Source of the DNA: UBA4742 sp002403895
GTDB taxonomy: Bacteria > Actinomycetota > Acidimicrobiia > Acidimicrobiales > Acidimicrobilacustridaceae
Reading direction: 5' to 3'
Length of the DNA stretch: 36,194 nucleotides
NCBI GenBank assembly: GCA_036823295.1
Contig: DAISGD010000036.1
Location: 1 to 36,194, forward strand
In this document: positions 1 to 6,958 of the stretch, piece after piece
Numbering within the stretch: position 1 is the stretch's first letter
Layout: each line of letters starts with the position of its first letter
Program-made: the position numbers and the translations under genes
The notes under the pieces: model-generated
What the model saw: only the letters and a program-made list of their open reading frames with translations
Told to the model about the DNA's origin: nothing
Databases searched by the model: none

Positions 1-1
1 C

Positions 2-205
2 GTGGTCTGGGGCGGCGTTGGCTTGTGGCGGTCGCTCATGCGGCTCGACTTGATCGACGAGTTCCGCCTGGACTTGTTCCCCTACGTCGCGGGCGAGGGT
101 ACCCGGCTGTTCGACGGCGCCCCCAAGTCCTACCGGCTTGACCTGGTCTCCAGCACCGAGTTCAACAACGGGACCGTCGGGCTGCAGTACCGCCGGCACC
201 GCTGA
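2..205 (+). CDS. Dihydrofolate reductase/RibD C-terminal-like protein, 5' truncated
   Basis: This is the C-terminal piece of a DHFR-like (RibD_C) protein cut by the window edge. The frame is open from the first bases and the GTG at 2 is probably internal. Visible family features are the VWGG glycine-rich turn, the LIDEFRLDLFPYVAGEGTRLF segment (typically LIDE...P...G.G..LF) and a final beta-hairpin ending in GTVGLQYR. Full-length members are about 180-190 residues, so roughly two thirds is missing upstream. These proteins are NADPH-dependent reductases, usually of unknown substrate, and are common in accessory DNA. The family is fairly sure; the substrate is unknown. Confidence 0.75.
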   Translation: MVWGGVGLWRSLMRLDLIDEFRLDLFPYVAGEGTRLFDGAPKSYRLDLVSSTEFNNGTVGLQYRRHR

Positions 206-394
206 GGAGTCGCGCGGATGACCCGCTGACGCGGACCGTCGACGGCTCGACCGTCCGCGCGCTTCGCGCGCTGATCGCCGGCTTCGCCGTAGCCGCGCTC
301 GGCGCGGCCTATCGCCGGGTCCGTGACGCGCTCTCGACGGCTCGGCCAGCCTCGTCGGGCTGACCGCCTGTCGGCTGGGTAAGGTGCGCAGTCC

Positions 395-751
395 ATGAAC
401 CTCGAGTGGGAGCAGACGAACGTTGACGCACGGGACCCGCAGGGGCTCGCGGAGTGGTGGAGAGCAGCGCTCGGATGGGTGTACGTGAACGAGGCGCCCG
501 GTGAGTTCGAGATCCGACCATCGCCGGATCGCCTGCCGGGGCTGCTGTTCGTCCCCGTCGCCGAGGAGAAGACGGTGAAGAACCGCCTGCACCTCGACTT
601 CCGTCCTGATGATCGCGATGCCGAGGTGGAGCGCATGCTGGCGCTGGGCGCGACGCGGGTTGACGTTGGTCAGGGCGATTCGGTGTCGTGGGTGGTGCTG
701 GCCGATCCCGAAGGCAACGAATTCTGCATCCTGTCGTCCCGACGAACCTGA
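395..751 (+). CDS. VOC-superfamily (glyoxalase-like) protein
   Basis: A 118-residue protein of the vicinal-oxygen-chelate fold. It starts with a beta strand holding VDARDPQGLAEWWRAALGW, the usual 'D.....FW...LGW' opening of glyoxalase-like proteins. It ends with VVLADPEGNEFCIL, the very typical D-PEGNEFC(L/I/V) strand whose glutamate often binds metal. HLDF in the middle supplies a second expected ligand histidine. Length matches a single-domain Glyoxalase_6-type protein. The start is the ATG at 395; no strong Shine-Dalgarno sequence is visible. Members include resistance proteins and small-molecule isomerases, and the substrate cannot be told from sequence. It sits among other small unrelated genes in the accessory segment. 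Confidence 0.85.
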   Translation: MNLEWEQTNVDARDPQGLAEWWRAALGWVYVNEAPGEFEIRPSPDRLPGLLFVPVAEEKTVKNRLHLDFRPDDRDAEVERMLALGATRVDVGQGDSVSWVVLADPEGNEFCILSSRRT

Positions 752-825
752 GCCTGAGGAGCGCCGCTGCCAGCTGCTGATGCTGCGATCGGGACGCAGA
801 GCCGCGTGAGACGAGGAGGGGGCCG

Positions 826-1194
826 ATGGCAGAGGGAACGCTGATCGCCGAGAGCCTGCGTATCGATTCGCCGCTCAGCGGCCTCGCACTTGAGGTGACC
901 GAGATCTGTCGGCGGTCGTTCGGCGCACTGGCGACAGCGCAGCCTCGTACGTGGACGTTCATCAGGTTCGAGATCGATGACGGCGCGGCCGCACCCTTGG
1001 CGACGGCATTGGCTGGAGTTCTAGAAGACGCCGGCGGTTGGTACTGCGACTTTCGCACCGCGACGGAGACCTTCGTCGTGTTCCCTCGCCGGGTGTTCCG
1101 CTATCCGCGTGGGGACCTCAAGCGGCGAGCAGCAGCCGCTGAGCACGCTCGCCGCATCGGGATCCCCGAGGCACAGATCGACTGGCCCGAATGA
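826..1194 (+). CDS. Conserved hypothetical protein (122 aa)
   Basis: No named family is recognised. The protein has no signal peptide or membrane segment. A central WTFIRFEID strand, a GGWYCDF strand and a VVFPRRVFRYPRGD stretch suggest a compact alpha/beta protein. The C-terminus IPEAQIDWPE resembles small actinobacterial hypothetical proteins I have seen, without known function. A good purine-rich ribosome site (GAGGAGGGGG) sits a few bases before the ATG at 826, which fixes the start. It stands alone between the VOC gene and the convergent recombinase gene. Confidence 0.7.
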   Translation: MAEGTLIAESLRIDSPLSGLALEVTEICRRSFGALATAQPRTWTFIRFEIDDGAAAPLATALAGVLEDAGGWYCDFRTATETFVVFPRRVFRYPRGDLKRRAAAAEHARRIGIPEAQIDWPE

Positions 1195-1294
1195 CACCTG
1201 GCGCCGCCTCGCCGCTCCTTTGCTAGACAGCCCACGCTGGTGAACCCACGGACTGCCCCAGATCGCCGGTTATACGGGTGATCCACGACCGCGC

Positions 1295-1314
1295 CCGAAC
1301 GGCACGTAGGCGCT
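1295..1314 (-). repeat. 20-bp recombination-site-like repeat, copy A
   Basis: On the minus strand this reads AGCGCCTACGTGCCGTTCGG, identical to copies B (2321-2340) and C (2825-2844). It begins 8 bp after the stop codon of the recombinase and has the same orientation as that gene. A GCGCC/GGCGC pair brackets the conserved core, so it can form a short hairpin. With copy B it brackets the recombinase as inverted repeats. Confidence 0.85.
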
Positions 1315-1322
1315 GGGTGGGG

Positions 1323-2237
1323 TCAGGTTCTGGCGGCGCCGGCGACGAAGGTGGCGACGATGTAGGTGGGGTGGCGGTCGAGGGATTGGCGGCCCCGGTC
1401 GTAGCGCATGGTGGTACGAGGGTCGGCGTGGGAGGCGGCTTCTTGGACGTCTCGCAGGGGTACGCCGGCGTCGAGGGCGGCGGTGATGAAGGGGTGCCGC
1501 AGGGTGTGGGGCCCGATCCGCTTCGGGATACCGGCTTGGCGGCCGAGACGGCGCACGATCCGCGCGGCGGCGTGGCGATTGAGGCGGGTGCCATCGGGGG
1601 CGCAGAAGATTGGCCCGGCGTGACGGTCCCCGACGGCCAGATCGACCGCCCGGGCAGTGCGCGGGGCGAGGGGCACGGTGGCGGTCTTGTTGCCCTTGCG
1701 GGACACGAACAGGGTGCGATGCCCGCGCTGCACTCCCAGGTCGGCGACATCGGCTCCCAGCGCCTCGGAGACCCGGAGCCCGTTGAGTGCCAGCAGCGAA
1801 GCCAGCGCATGGTCCAGCGGTGAGCTGATCCCCGCGGTGACCAGGAACGCGCCGAGCTCGTTGCGGTCCAGACCGACGGCATGGGATTCGGGGTCGACCC
1901 GGGGCCGGCGCACGTGCACCGCCGGAGAGTGGTCGATGAGGCCCTCCTCTTCGGCGAACCGGTACAGACCGGTGACGGTGGCGAGCCGCCGGCTGATCGT
2001 GGCCGGCGCCCGCCCCGACTGCTCGAGATCACGGGCGAAGCGCTCGATATCGACGCGGGTCACCTCGAACAGGCGCAGACCTCGGTGCTGGCACCACCCG
2101 GCGAATTGGCGTAGGTCCAGTTCGTAGGCCTCGCGGGTCCGTCCCTTGTGGCCGCCCAGGAACCCGACCACCGCGGTCGCTTCGGGATCCGCAGCCCGCG
2201 GGTCATACAACACCAACGCCGAGCCAGTCTTGGCCAT
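1323..2237 (-). CDS. Solitary tyrosine recombinase (XerC/D-like)
   Basis: A complete 304-residue tyrosine recombinase. The N-terminal SAM-like core-binding domain (about residues 20-105) is followed by the catalytic domain. All catalytic residues are present: R155 (LNGLRVSE), K181 (SRKGNK), H244 and R247 (HTLR), H270 (ASHAD) and nucleophile Y279 (TMRYDRG). One oddity is HTLRHPF where HTLRHTF is usual. The start is the ATG at 2237 because GAGGAGG lies five bases upstream; a GTG one codon earlier is too close to it. There is no IntI-specific extra helix between the K and HxxR motifs, so it is not a classical integron integrase. Exact inverted copies of a 20-bp sequence lie 8 bp after its stop and about 85 bp upstream of its start; these are its most likely target sites (inference). 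Confidence 0.92.
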   Translation of the reverse strand: MAKTGSALVLYDPRAADPEATAVVGFLGGHKGRTREAYELDLRQFAGWCQHRGLRLFEVTRVDIERFARDLEQSGRAPATISRRLATVTGLYRFAEEEGLIDHSPAVHVRRPRVDPESHAVGLDRNELGAFLVTAGISSPLDHALASLLALNGLRVSEALGADVADLGVQRGHRTLFVSRKGNKTATVPLAPRTARAVDLAVGDRHAGPIFCAPDGTRLNRHAAARIVRRLGRQAGIPKRIGPHTLRHPFITAALDAGVPLRDVQEAASHADPRTTMRYDRGRQSLDRHPTYIVATFVAGAART

Positions 2238-2320
2238 CACGGCCTCCTCTCACCAGAGCGGAGACCGAACCGGGCGTCCCACCCCCGCCCGACGATCGAC
2301 CCTACGACCAACCCCGGCCT

Positions 2321-2340
2321 AGCGCCTACGTGCCGTTCGG
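2321..2340 (+). repeat. 20-bp recombination-site-like repeat, copy B
   Basis: AGCGCCTACGTGCCGTTCGG, exact match to copies A and C. Here the repeat continues into CGCT, so AGCGCC (2321-2326) and GGCGCT (2339-2344) form a perfect 6-bp inverted repeat around TACGTGCCGTTC. It lies between the recombinase start and the next plus-strand gene, pointing into that gene. Confidence 0.85.
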
Positions 2341-2380
2341 CGCTCGGCAAGTTTGGGACGGATCCGCCTACGCTCACGAG

Positions 2381-2821
2381 GTGCCCGAGCCGCATGACCT
2401 CGCGGACTTCGACCGATTCGACGTGTACTGCGCTGCTCATCAGGACGAGTTCGGGGGCCGATTCGCAGATGGTGAGCGCATCTTCGGCGTGCTGTTCACG
2501 GACCATGTAGATGAGCACGAGGCATCGCTTCGGGCGTTGCTCAGCCACCCCGAACTGGTCGTGGTGAGGTGTGCGGATCGCCCGTGGCGGGAGCTTGAGG
2601 AAGCCAACCGTCGCCTGGCACGGCTTTTGATGGGTATTCCGGACCATCCCGACCAGCGCCACCCGGCCGTCAATGGAATGGGCATCGGCATGGCCGACGG
2701 CCAGTTCACAATCATGGTCATGGTCGACCCTGAGCGACGAGACGCCGTCGAGGAGATCGTGGCCCTCGTACACCCAGAGCCCATCACCATCCACCTCGCC
2801 GGACCTATGCACCGCCTGTAA
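2381..2821 (+). CDS. Hypothetical cassette-like protein (146 aa)
   Basis: Function not recognised. It is a soluble, acidic protein without signal peptide or membrane segment. It contains RIFGVLFTDHVDEHEASLRALLSHP and a conserved-looking VNGMGIGMADGQFTIMVMVD strand region. The frame is open further upstream (an in-frame GTG at 2330 lies inside repeat B), but the GTG at 2381 starts directly before a plausible N-terminus and avoids translating the repeat. The stop is followed after 3 bp by repeat C, and repeat B precedes the gene, so the gene is bracketed by direct copies like a one-gene cassette of about 504 bp. Nothing in it suggests toxin, resistance or enzyme motifs. Confidence 0.65.
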   Translation: MPEPHDLADFDRFDVYCAAHQDEFGGRFADGERIFGVLFTDHVDEHEASLRALLSHPELVVVRCADRPWRELEEANRRLARLLMGIPDHPDQRHPAVNGMGIGMADGQFTIMVMVDPERRDAVEEIVALVHPEPITIHLAGPMHRL

Positions 2822-2824
2822 CGG

Positions 2825-2844
2825 AGCGCCTACGTGCCGTTCGG
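2825..2844 (+). repeat. 20-bp recombination-site-like repeat, copy C
   Basis: AGCGCCTACGTGCCGTTCGG, exact match to copies A and B. It starts 3 bp after the stop of the 2381 gene and is followed by GGCGCGG, so the GCGCC/GGCGC arms are kept although the flank differs. B and C are direct repeats 504 bp apart. Confidence 0.85.
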
Positions 2845-2896
2845 GGCGCGGACCGGGCGGTCGTCATCTGACCAGGGCAGCCGTCCTCGCCCGATA

Positions 2897-3373
2897 TCAA
2901 GCGGTTCCGTCACGCGGCTCGAGCACGATCACGGGCGTCTCGGTCGACCGCAGGCCCGCATAGCCGTCGAGCTTCGGTTCGACCGCGACCCAGCGCTGCC
3001 ACAGTCGATCACGCTCTTCCCCTGCGACCGGGCGCGCGCGGACCGGGCGCGCCTGCTGATCCCGCAGGCGAACGACGGCATCGGGGTGCGCCTTGAGATT
3101 GAGCCACCACGAGGGATAGCCCTCGTCCCAGCCGTTCATGGCGAGCACGACGAGATTGGGGCCGTCCTCGAGGTAGCCGATGATGACGCTGCGTTCTTGC
3201 CCGGACTTCCGCCCGACGGTCGTGAGGCGCAGCGCGCCCCAGCCCCGCTTGTTGGACGTGGTCCACAGGAAGCGGCCGCCACTGAGCCTGTAGAGCGCTC
3301 GATGAACACGCCAAGCCACGTGCACGAACCACAGCGGCGGGACTTTCGGCGGTCGGGTTGCCTCCGTGCTCAT
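2897..3373 (-). CDS. Nitroreductase/deazaflavin (F420)-dependent oxidoreductase family protein (Ddn-like)
   Basis: A 158-residue split-barrel protein of the Ddn/DUF385 family, whose members use F420 (some bind other flavins or fatty acids) to reduce substrates such as nitroimidazoles or quinones. Diagnostic segments are RLTTVGRKSGQERSVI, the family's T.GRKSG..R... motif, then YLEDGPNLVVLAMNG and the PSWWLNLKAHPDA motif. The start is the ATG at 3373, supported by GGGAGGGA just upstream; the frame stays open beyond but without family similarity. The N-terminus WFVHVAWRVHRALYRLSGGRF looks like the amphipathic membrane-associating helix of Ddn proteins. It is read opposite to the preceding cassette-like gene. 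Confidence 0.88.
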   Translation of the reverse strand: MSTEATRPPKVPPLWFVHVAWRVHRALYRLSGGRFLWTTSNKRGWGALRLTTVGRKSGQERSVIIGYLEDGPNLVVLAMNGWDEGYPSWWLNLKAHPDAVVRLRDQQARPVRARPVAGEERDRLWQRWVAVEPKLDGYAGLRSTETPVIVLEPRDGTA

Positions 3374-3758
3374 GGCCGATTCCCTCCCGGGACGAACGCC
3401 TTCCCCACAGTACGCCGCGCCCGGTCGTCCTATGCCGCATCTTCGAACACCTCTGGATCTCGACCCGAAGGCCACCTCCACCAGGGGACGACTGGCGGTC
3501 GGTCTGCACTGCGCCGGGAAGCCCAACTGGGACCGACTCCCGACGATCACTCCCCCTGAAGCCCGAAGCGCCGGACCAGGAGTGCCGCACCGGCGCTTCG
3601 CGCGTCCCGACGGTGCCGTTAGGTGCGTCGTTGGTCGAGACAGTCGACCCGACAGCTTCGGCGAGGCGCTTGTCCGAGGCTCCTCGTCTGATGTCTCCGC
3701 GATCACGGGCATCGGTGAGTTCGTGTTCGCGCTCTGGCTCGTGATCTGGGCGGGGTTC
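3374..3758. other. Gene-poor stretch holding attC-like fold and gene debris
   Basis: No convincing intact gene. The left part is the upstream region of the Ddn-like gene. 3521-3624 can fold into a nested imperfect inverted repeat (separate entry). The plus frame at about 3687-3758 encodes a hydrophobic run, ITGIGEFVFALWLVIWAGF. This resembles the end of a small membrane protein (DUF4386-like at best) and runs without a stop into the integrase stump, suggesting a chance fusion of gene fragments. Confidence 0.4.
3521..3624 (+). other. attC-like nested inverted repeat
   Basis: GCCCAAC at 3521-3527 fits the integron R'' consensus RYYYAAC and GTTAGGT at 3618-3624 fits R' GTTRRRY. The arms next to them also partly pair (AAC..GG.ACCG against its complement before GTTAGGT). 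In the centre, CGAAGCGCCGG (3564-3574) and CCGGCGCTTCG (3590-3600) are a perfect 11-bp inverted repeat with a 15-nt loop. The size of about 104 bp is within the attC range. The central arms share AGCGCC/GGCGCT and the loop shares GTGCCG with repeats A-C. It could instead be a terminator-like hairpin with chance flanks. Confidence 0.35.
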
Positions 3759-4124
3759 ATGCTGGCTGAGCACATCCGCAGGTTTCCGCCCGGCGCCGAC
3801 GAGCTCATCTTCACCACGGCGGACGACAGGCCGGTGCGCCGGCAACGTATTAGCGCGGCGTGGCGAAAGGCGGCCGATGCCGCGGGGCTGCCCGAGAAGA
3901 CCGGGTTCCATGCAACTCGCCACTTCTACGCCTCGCTGCTGATCCAACATGGCGAGAGCGTCAAAGTCGTCCAGGCCCGGCTCGGTCATGCCTCGGCGAT
4001 CGAGACGCTGGACACTTACGGCCACCTCTGGCCCGACAGCGAGGACGCCACGCGCGAAGCCGTCGATCTGGTGCTCGCAGATTCCGCGGGACGCCCGCGG
4101 GACGCAGTTGCTGCTGAGGGCTAA
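3759..4124 (+). pseudogene. C-terminal remnant of a phage-type tyrosine integrase
   Basis: The last 121 residues of a tyrosine integrase. Present are HATR (H51, R54 of the fragment), ARLGHAS (H77) and the nucleophile in LDTYGHLWPD (Y87), all in the order and spacing of actinophage and ICE integrases. Missing are the arm- and core-binding domains and the first catalytic arginine, so about two thirds of a normal 370-400-residue integrase is absent and the piece cannot be active. The upstream sequence in the same frame has no integrase similarity; the ATG at 3759 is only a convenient boundary. The stop lies 26 bp before the 3' end of rnpB, the usual position of an integrase next to an RNA-gene attachment site. 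Confidence 0.8.
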
Positions 4125-4150
4125 AAGTCCTGGTCAGCGGGTGTATTGAT

Positions 4151-4527
<377 letters not shown>

Positions 4528-4615
4528 ATCGCCGACAGTGTGACCGCTCCAACCGACGACGCGCCACCCCGAATCGGCTCGCGGTCGTCCGCCGCCCGGG
4601 ATTGGAGAACGTTCC

Positions 4616-4632
4616 GCCACCGAAACGGTGGC
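4616..4632 (-). terminator. Hairpin downstream of the ferritin-like operon
   Basis: GCCACCG-AAA-CGGTGGC, a perfect 7-bp stem with a 3-nt loop, lies 45 bp after the stop of the minus-strand ferritin-like gene and before rnpB. There is no T-run, so it would be a U-less actinobacterial-style terminator or a processing stem. Confidence 0.4.
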
Positions 4633-4676
4633 CAACGGTTCTTACGTTCGTGGAGCTGGCCGCGGGCCGGGCCCGG

Positions 4677-5522
4677 CTACGAAGCGGCCGTGGTGGGCGG
4701 CGGCGGCGTCTCCACCGGGCCGTTGGGCCCGATGTAGGACTCTGGCGGCGTCGCGTCGCGGGTCGGCATGAACGGCAGCGGCACCGGGTTGGCCGCCTGC
4801 ACGCCGTACAGCACGGTGAGATGGCGGGCCTCGGTGGCCCCGATGCTCATGATGGCGGCCCGCAGATCGCCGGTGGTGAGCACCCCTCCGGCCTGCACGT
4901 AGGTCTGAGCGGCGGTGTTCTCCAGTACGACGGCGATCTTCACGATTCCGGCCTCGGCGTCAGCCGCCGCCAGGGCCGGGGTCACCACCTCGACGTCGAG
5001 GAACGGGTTGGCCGTGTCGTACGGCGTGCCCCCGAGGTCGCGGGTGGCCTTGGCCAGTAGGTCACCATGATCCTGATGCTGGCTCTGGAACAGCTTGATG
5101 GTGTCCAGCACGTCGGCCGTCGTGAGCAGGCCGGAGTCGATGGCCTTCTGGTAGGTCTGGACGGCTAGCACCTCGATGGACTGCGCCGTGCGCAAGAGCG
5201 TCAGATCCAGCTCCTTGCTGCCCGGCGCCGTCGTGGTGGTGGACGAGGGCGCGGGGATCGACGTGCCGCTCACCGGCAGCGTCTTCTTCGAGCTCTTGCC
5301 GCAGCCCACCAGCATGGCCGACCCCAGCACGGTGGCACTCCCGACGGTCAGGAACGACCGGCGGCTGGGCACCCCCACCAAGGCCCCCTTGGCCGACGAC
5401 GCCGCGTCGGAATCGTGGTCGAAGACTCGCTTGAGGGCCTCACGGAACCGGGGCACCGCCTCGGCGTGGTCCTGCTTCGATGCGCTGAGCTGGCGACGCA
5501 CCTCGTCGCGATTGATGTTCAT
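4677..5522 (-). CDS. Tat-exported ferritin-like (PF13668 type) lipoprotein
   Basis: A 281-residue exported ferritin-like protein. An unusually long 50-residue acidic/helical N-terminus precedes the twin-arginine motif SRRSFLTVG and a hydrophobic stretch. The stretch ends in the lipobox LVGC, predicting Tat export and lipid anchoring at about residue 74. A low-complexity S/T/P linker follows. The four-helix domain then shows a ferritin ligand pattern: E in AQSIEVLAVQTY, H in SQHQDHGD, E in VLENTAAQTY and E/H in TEARHLTVLYG. Function in this family is not established; metal or peroxide handling outside the membrane is plausible. It is the last gene of a run with a second ferritin-like protein and a cupredoxin, 27 bp after the former. 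ATG 5522 follows AGGAGCCCGAG-type purines. Confidence 0.88.
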   Translation of the reverse strand: MNINRDEVRRQLSASKQDHAEAVPRFREALKRVFDHDSDAASSAKGALVGVPSRRSFLTVGSATVLGSAMLVGCGKSSKKTLPVSGTSIPAPSSTTTTAPGSKELDLTLLRTAQSIEVLAVQTYQKAIDSGLLTTADVLDTIKLFQSQHQDHGDLLAKATRDLGGTPYDTANPFLDVEVVTPALAAADAEAGIVKIAVVLENTAAQTYVQAGGVLTTGDLRAAIMSIGATEARHLTVLYGVQAANPVPLPFMPTRDATPPESYIGPNGPVETPPPPTTAAS

Positions 5523-5549
5523 CTCTCGGGCTCCTTGGGTGTGTCGCGC

Positions 5550-6320
5550 TCAGCTGGCGGCGTACTGGGACGGGTTCAGGGCGGCGGCGGTGGTCTGGAA
5601 CGCCGGCATCCACTGATCGGTCGGGAGGTTCAGCGTCTGACCCCAGACGACGGCGTGCTGGGCCTCGATGGGCTCGATGGTGGCCACGGCGGCGGCGGTC
5701 TCCCAGCTTTCCAGCGTGCCCATGAGCAGCTGGTAGGTGGAGGCTGCGCCGGTTTCGATGTCGAACGCGATCTGCATGAGGGCGTTCTCGTCGGGGGCGG
5801 CGGTGATCCGCGGGGTGAACAGCACCAGGATCTTGTCGTTGGCCGCCGGCGCGGTCGTCGGTGCGGTGTCGTTTGACGTCTGTTTTGGCAACAAGGCGGT
5901 CAGGGCATCGGCGTGCTGGCCGTGGTGGCGGGCAAACGTCCGGGCGGACTCCAGCGGCGCGCCCTGGAGCTTGCCGGTGGCGATCATGCCCCCATAGGCC
6001 GCCTTGACCGCCAGCTCGAGCCCTCGGGCGAAGCGCACCAGCATGAGATCGGCATCGGGGATGTCCGAGGCGGCCGTGGTGGTCGCCGACTGAGCCATGG
6101 CGGCGGGCACCAGGCCGGCGGCGGGCACCAAGGCGGCGCCGAACGCCACGGCCGCGCCGCCGAGGGTCAGGTTGCGCATGAAGGAACGGCGGTTGGCCAC
6201 GGCCGCCGGGTCCACGGTGCCCAGGTGAGCCTCGGCCAGATCCTCCTGCAGCGTCTTCATCGCCTCGCGGTGTTCCTCATCGGCGTGTTCGGTGAGCTGG
6301 CGCAGCGCCCTCATCGACAT
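5550..6320 (-). CDS. Tat-exported ferritin-like protein (PF13668 type)
   Basis: A 256-residue paralogue-like neighbour of the previous gene. The start is the ATG at 6320 because GAGGAAGGA lies 8 bases upstream; an earlier ATG at 6362 lacks such a site. About 45 residues (MSMRALRQLTEHADEEHREA and on) precede the twin-arginine signal NRRSFMRNLTLGG, which ends in an AMA-Q type cleavage site, so this one is probably soluble and exported rather than lipidated. The helical domain shows E in ARGLELAVKAAY, H residues in ARHHGQHAD, E in FDIETGAASTY and E/H in PIEAQHAVVWG, consistent with a dinuclear metal site. It lies between the cupredoxin (60 bp upstream) and the lipoprotein ferritin. Confidence 0.88.
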   Translation of the reverse strand: MSMRALRQLTEHADEEHREAMKTLQEDLAEAHLGTVDPAAVANRRSFMRNLTLGGAAVAFGAALVPAAGLVPAAMAQSATTTAASDIPDADLMLVRFARGLELAVKAAYGGMIATGKLQGAPLESARTFARHHGQHADALTALLPKQTSNDTAPTTAPAANDKILVLFTPRITAAPDENALMQIAFDIETGAASTYQLLMGTLESWETAAAVATIEPIEAQHAVVWGQTLNLPTDQWMPAFQTTAAALNPSQYAAS

Positions 6321-6380
6321 GGGGTATGTCCTTCCTCGGTGGTTCAGGTTCTGATGGTTCACGGGAGACGCACCCGATCG

Positions 6381-6872
6381 TCAGGAGACGACCACGGTGC
6401 CCTTCATGTAGTTGTGCAGGTTGCAGAAGTAGGGGTAGTTGCCCGCCTTGGCGAAGGTGTGAGTAACTGGGTTGTTGGTTCCCTGTCGCCCGAGATCGAA
6501 GGTCTCGGGGCTGGCGGGGGCCGACATCACCCAGTGGTCGGCCACGTCGGTGTTTGCCCAGGTCACGGTGGTGCCAGCCTTCACCATGATCGTGGAGGGG
6601 ATGAAGTCGTAATCCTTGATGGTTACCTGCCCGGGACCAGACGGAGCCGACGACGTGGAGGAAGGCGGCGCCGCGGTCCCTGAAGTCGAGGGAGGCGCCG
6701 CCGTCGTGTCGCTGCTCGGCGGCGCAATGGGGCCGGGCCCCTTGGCCGAGGGGTTGCCGGAACTGCATGCCGTCGCCAGGGTCGCGACCAGCACCAGGAG
6801 CGTCACGGCGACGCCGGCGGCATTGAGCGCGCTGATCGAGCGCGCCACCGAACGGAGTCGGGGGGCCGTCAT
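6381..6872 (-). CDS. Cupredoxin (plastocyanin-like) lipoprotein
   Basis: A 163-residue membrane-anchored blue-copper protein. An N-terminal hydrophobic helix ends in the lipobox LATAC, followed by a P/S/T-rich linker (residues about 40-82). The cupredoxin barrel begins at VTIKDYDFIPSTIMVKAGTTVTW. Type 1 copper ligands are visible in order: H in VADHWVM, then C, H and M in YFCNLHNYMKGTVVV. The protein ends directly after that strand, typical of small plastocyanin-like electron carriers. The start is the ATG at 6872; GGAG a few bases upstream is a weak ribosome site. Together with the ferritin-like proteins it suggests an extracytoplasmic metal or redox unit (inference from context). Confidence 0.9.
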   Translation of the reverse strand: MTAPRLRSVARSISALNAAGVAVTLLVLVATLATACSSGNPSAKGPGPIAPPSSDTTAAPPSTSGTAAPPSSTSSAPSGPGQVTIKDYDFIPSTIMVKAGTTVTWANTDVADHWVMSAPASPETFDLGRQGTNNPVTHTFAKAGNYPYFCNLHNYMKGTVVVS

Positions 6873-6958
6873 CGACGCTCCATAGTGGTGCTGGTGCTGG
6901 GCACCCGGAGAGTATTGCCGGTCGTCCCGGGGAGTCGGTACTCGGCCGCTCCGGCGGC

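Noticed and set aside
206..394. Small gene or terminator pair after the DHFR-like fragment
   Set aside because: One frame reads through a hydrophobic stretch to a stop near 362 but has no usable start codon. The GC-rich hairpins there (about 256-270 and 290-308) are what very GC-rich DNA gives by chance.
1323..2237. Recombinase as a true integron integrase (IntI)
   Set aside because: The extra IntI region between the K motif and HxxR is absent and the sequence is XerC/D-like; the integron resemblance is kept only for the arrangement of repeats.
2274..2341. Repeat B as the right end of a 68-bp attC (ACCGAAC...GTTCGGC)
   Set aside because: The ends are complementary, but GTTCGGC does not fit GTTRRRY and copies A and C lack equivalent left ends at a similar distance, so this pairing may be chance.
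2330..2380. GTG at 2330 as start of the cassette-like gene
   Set aside because: It lies inside the 20-bp repeat and would add 17 residues encoded by the repeat and its flank; the GTG at 2381 is more plausible.
4616..4632. Promoter of rnpB
   Set aside because: No convincing -35/-10 pair was found between 4528 and 4676; only a hairpin, listed as a possible terminator.
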